Below, piece after piece: positions 15,925 to 18,592 of a DNA stretch of 18,592 bases. The notes below the pieces were generated by a model. The model was not told the origin of the DNA. It did no database searches and saw only the letters and a list, made by a program, of their open reading frames with translations. Every line of letters begins with the position of its first letter. Position 1 is the first letter of the stretch. A program made the translations under genes and the position numbers. Origin of the DNA: RPQJ01 sp963714645 (lineage in GTDB: Bacteria; Pseudomonadota; Gammaproteobacteria; Steroidobacterales; Steroidobacteraceae); the NCBI GenBank assembly GCA_963714645.1, contig CAVQQX010000077.1, forward strand, positions 1-18,592, written 5' to 3'.

Positions 15925-17442
15925 CTACTTCGGTCCGGACAGCAGGTACAGCTGCCCGCCCTGCACGAGCTCTGCGTCGCTCTCGGTCGAGTGATCCATG
16001 ATGTCGGCGAGGTAATAGCGCCGCGTCGACTGGAACCATGGGGCCGACTGCAGGAACGACGTGACGTCGACGATGCCGGACTGCTCCTCGCTCAGCGTCA
16101 GGAAGTTGCCGCCGCCCGACGAGAAGAACGTCGGATTCGAGCTCACCACCTGCAGCGCCGCGAGCGGATTCGCGGGATTCACCTTCCAGGTCTTGCTCAA
16201 GTAAGCATCGCCGCCGCCGTCTTCCTGCACCATCACGATGCCGTTCGGGCTCACCGTCAGGTTGTCGAAGCCGCGGGCCCCCTGGCCGTCCTTGCCGGTC
16301 AACGTGCTGGAATCGACCACGAGCTCGATGTCGCCGCCCGCCGGCCACGTCGTGCCGTCGAACCTCAGCCGGTAGAGCCGCGCCGACTGGCCGAGCGCGC
16401 CCGTCACGTTGAAATAGAACACGCGCGGATTCGTCGGGTCCCAGTGCCCGTCTTCCGGCCGCGCGAACTCGGTCGCGGCCAGCTGGTCGCTGCGCGACTC
16501 GAGTGCCGTGCTCGACGACAATGCCGCCGACGAAACGTCGACCAGTGCGAAGCGTCCGTTGATCGCGCCCGCATCCTCGACGCGCACGGCGCCGCCGCCG
16601 TAGTTGGGCCCGCCGCTGGTCACCTTGACGGCATACAGCTTGCCGCCGTGCAGGCCGGCGCGCTGGACGACGCTGCCGGACGACTGCTTGTTGCCGACAT
16701 AGAGGTAGAGCTGGCCCGGCGAGCGATCCTCGAGCATCGCGACCACGGTCTTCTGGCCGGTCGACGGGTGCGCCAGCGCGTTCTCCCACTTGGCCTTGCC
16801 GAGGTAGGGCAACTGGTAAGAGGTGCCTTTCTGGCCCCCGGAGACGATGTGCCCGAACACGCGTCCGTCGGTGTCTGCCTCCTCGGCATTGAGGTACAGG
16901 CGCGTAGCAGTGCCCTTGCCGCTCGCCGCGTGGAAGAACGCGGTCGGTTTCGGCAGGTCGCCCGAGCAGAAGCGGTCGAAAATCGTGCTCCCGGTCGTGT
17001 CCTGGTAGGTCTTCGTCGTGTTGTTCCAGGTCATGACGCGGCGGATGAGATCCTCGCCCCGCAACACCCGCAGCGTCGAGAGCTCCACCGTCCACTGCGA
17101 GACGAATGCTCCCTTCTGGCCGTGCGCGCGCGCGACACCCCATTCCCTGCGGATCTCGTGGTTCATGTACACGGTGACGTAGAGGTTCGGCTGCGTGTAC
17201 TTGCGCAGGTCATTCGACCAGGCCCCGCCGATCACGCCGAGCCCGTCGGTCAGGCCGACCAGCCTGTACCCGTTCTGTTCTGCGGGGTCGCCGACCGTGA
17301 GCAGCGAGGTCGCCGTCCAGCCCGTGGCCGTGGGCGTGACATACGCAGTCCGCGAGCTGCTCGGGCCCTGGGGCGGTTCCGCGGCGCCGGCGCCCCAGGC
17401 GATGACAGACACCGCCAACGAAGACGAGACGATTCCCCGCAT
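15925..17442 (-). CDS. Secreted PhoX/DUF839-like protein
   Basis: This 505-residue exported protein starts with a Sec signal peptide (MRGIVSSSLAVSVIAWGAGA, cleavage near 20-21). The mature part looks like a beta-propeller. Features shared with the PhoX/DUF839 alkaline phosphatase family are VYMNHEIRREWG (NHE at 94-96), ARPEDGHWDP (328-336) with VFYFNVTGALG after it, and GFDNLTVSPNGIVMVQEDG (391-409). PhoX enzymes use Ca and Fe to cleave phosphate monoesters. The metal-binding Glu and Asp residues are plausible but cannot be assigned one by one here. No twin-arginine motif is seen, unlike classic Tat-exported PhoX. The ATG at 17440-17442 is chosen for its AGAGGG ribosome-binding site and the signal peptide; an ATG 126 bp upstream is open but gives a non-signal-like extension. 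It lies downstream of the DUF885 gene, 144 bp apart. Confidence 0.7.
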   Translation of the reverse strand: MRGIVSSSLAVSVIAWGAGAAEPPQGPSSSRTAYVTPTATGWTATSLLTVGDPAEQNGYRLVGLTDGLGVIGGAWSNDLRKYTQPNLYVTVYMNHEIRREWGVARAHGQKGAFVSQWTVELSTLRVLRGEDLIRRVMTWNNTTKTYQDTTGSTIFDRFCSGDLPKPTAFFHAASGKGTATRLYLNAEEADTDGRVFGHIVSGGQKGTSYQLPYLGKAKWENALAHPSTGQKTVVAMLEDRSPGQLYLYVGNKQSSGSVVQRAGLHGGKLYAVKVTSGGPNYGGGAVRVEDAGAINGRFALVDVSSAALSSSTALESRSDQLAATEFARPEDGHWDPTNPRVFYFNVTGALGQSARLYRLRFDGTTWPAGGDIELVVDSSTLTGKDGQGARGFDNLTVSPNGIVMVQEDGGGDAYLSKTWKVNPANPLAALQVVSSNPTFFSSGGGNFLTLSEEQSGIVDVTSFLQSAPWFQSTRRYYLADIMDHSTESDAELVQGGQLYLLSGPK

Positions 17443-17586
17443 GTGAGACCCTCTGGCGGCGGCGACCGCGCGCAATGACGTCAGCACATTTTTCAAGGCA
17501 AGCCCGCAGGGGTCTGTCAGACGACGGGAGACCGGGCAGGCCGTTTGGCTGGCGTGCCTCCGGTGCACGCGGCCGACGCGCCGGCG

Positions 17587-18540
17587 TCAGAACAGGATGC
17601 CGCGCTCCCCGAGCAGCGCCTCGCGCACGAGCGGCAGCGGCAGCGGGCCTTCGGCGATGAAGCGGTCGTGGAAGTTCTCGAGCGAGAACCTTGCCCCCGT
17701 CTTGCGGCGATAGTCCTCGCGCAGCTTCAGGATCGCGAGCTTGCCCATCGTGTAGTAGCCGTAGGTCGCGTCCGAGGTGCCGCGCTTGGTCTCCGCGACC
17801 GCGACGGGCCGCGGCTGGTACCCGTCCTCGACGAAGAACTCCTCCGCCTCGGCCAGGCTCATGCCCTTGGTGTGCAGGCGCAGGCCGACCACGAACCGTG
17901 CGTCGCGCAGCAGCGCGTCCTGCAGCTGCGCGAGCCGATAGCGTGGGTCGTCGGCATGGAAACCCTCGTCGATGACCATCTGCTCGCAGTAGTGCGCCCA
18001 GCCTTCGGCGTTCGAGTTCGAGCCCAGCACCTTGCGCACCTTGGACGGATACGTCGGTGCGTAGAGGAACTGCAGGTAGTGCCCGGGCCAGACCTCGTGC
18101 ACCGAGACGTTCGAGATCAGCGGATAGAACCACTGCCGCATGAAGTCCTCCTGCTCGGCCGCCGGCCACGCCGGGTCGGGCAGGGTCATGCTGTAGAACC
18201 CGCGGAGCTTCGCCTGCTCGAACGGCCCCGGCGTGTCCATCGACGCGGAGGTCGTAGCGCGCATGAATGGGGGCGTCTCCTGCACGAGCGCCGGTGCGGC
18301 ATCGGGCGGGATGGTGACGATGTGCCGCTCGGTCATGAAACGGCCGAGTGCGTCGAGCTCCGCCTGGGTCACCGCGAGCAGCTTCGCGCGCGGTGGATGA
18401 TCGAGCTGCAGCGACTCGAGCACCTCCCGGGGCGTGCGCTTCGGGTCGATCAGCTTCGCGGTTGCCGCGAACGCCGCCTGGTTTCGCGCGAGGTCCGTCA
18501 GCGCGATCCGCTCGAGTTGGTCGAGCGGCGCGTCGATCAT
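17587..18540 (-). CDS. DUF885 family metallopeptidase-like protein, C-terminal half
   Basis: These 317 residues are the C-terminal half of a DUF885 protein, a family that is usually 550-620 residues, often exported and predicted to be zinc peptidases. The zinc motif is HEVWPGH (H148, E149, H154), with a likely third ligand E179 in AEGWAHYCE. Other conserved parts are IDPKRTPREVL (31-41), ETPPFMRATTSASMDTPGPF (88-107), ATYGYYTMGKLAILKLRED (258-276), and the end NFHDRFIAEGPLPLPLVREA. The ATG at 18538-18540 is simply the first available. Family-like residues (RRKLWADEM) continue upstream in frame, then reach a TAA at 18589-18591. This suggests a frameshift or nonsense change upstream, so it may be a pseudogene or hold a sequencing error. 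The N-terminal half lies beyond the window. Confidence 0.75.
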   Translation of the reverse strand: MIDAPLDQLERIALTDLARNQAAFAATAKLIDPKRTPREVLESLQLDHPPRAKLLAVTQAELDALGRFMTERHIVTIPPDAAPALVQETPPFMRATTSASMDTPGPFEQAKLRGFYSMTLPDPAWPAAEQEDFMRQWFYPLISNVSVHEVWPGHYLQFLYAPTYPSKVRKVLGSNSNAEGWAHYCEQMVIDEGFHADDPRYRLAQLQDALLRDARFVVGLRLHTKGMSLAEAEEFFVEDGYQPRPVAVAETKRGTSDATYGYYTMGKLAILKLREDYRRKTGARFSLENFHDRFIAEGPLPLPLVREALLGERGILF

Positions 18541-18592
18541 CTCGTCGGCCCAGAGCTTGCGCCGAGCAATACGTACTCGTCGAGCAGGTTAC

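Noticed and set aside
14381..17143. A 920-residue minus-strand open frame
   Set aside because: It is antisense to the aldehyde dehydrogenase and out of frame with the PhoX-like gene; composition is that of a shadow frame.
17476..17483. TGACGTCA palindrome upstream of the PhoX-like gene
   Set aside because: Only 8 bp, with no second copy and no fitting promoter; it could arise by chance.

Overview
The window is about 18.6 kb of very GC-rich DNA, with nearly all codon third positions G or C. The protein types are typical of a free-living Gram-negative proteobacterium: an outer-membrane beta-barrel ending in Phe, an AvtA-type transaminase, a YigB-like phosphatase, MobB, and a four-ATPase UvrA. 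A high-GC gammaproteobacterium of the xanthomonad or nevskiid kind is my best guess, by inference only. No rRNA, tRNA, CRISPR array, transposase or phage gene was seen.

Layout. Positions 1-2682 hold three same-strand genes: the end of an outer-membrane barrel protein, a ZnuA-type substrate-binding protein and an ABC-3 permease. Together they look like a zinc/manganese uptake operon whose ATPase lies outside the window. Positions 3007-8661 hold one giant gene for a tandem (class III) UvrA with four ABC ATPase modules. A palindromic repeat sits in its coding sequence, and its second half has lost the DNA-binding insertion domain. At 8749-9022 there is a broken gene: a strong ribosome-binding site partly buried in an inverted repeat, then a frameshifted remnant of a beta-propeller (PD40-like) protein. 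Positions 9033-11063 hold a divergent pair, an AvtA-type aminotransferase (-) and a YigB-like HAD phosphatase (+), and the latter converges on mobB (-).

Positions 11703-13131 carry a promoter candidate, a leader inverted repeat and two adjacent conserved genes of unknown function. A lysine-rich small unknown protein (13210-13602, -) and a Nudix ADP-ribose pyrophosphatase (13750-14295, -) follow. A divergent intergenic region with a 15-bp palindrome separates the Nudix gene from a class-3-like aldehyde dehydrogenase (14420-15871, +). The right end (-) holds a secreted PhoX/DUF839-like protein and the C-terminal half of a DUF885 HExxPGH metallopeptidase-like protein whose upstream reading frame appears broken.

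Most genes are housekeeping or accessory metabolism with no single shared pathway. No clear novel multi-gene defence or biosynthetic system was found. The best leads are the repeat inside uvrA, the asymmetric UvrA halves, the hairpin over the ribosome-binding site of the decayed gene, and the unknown gene pair with its structured leader.
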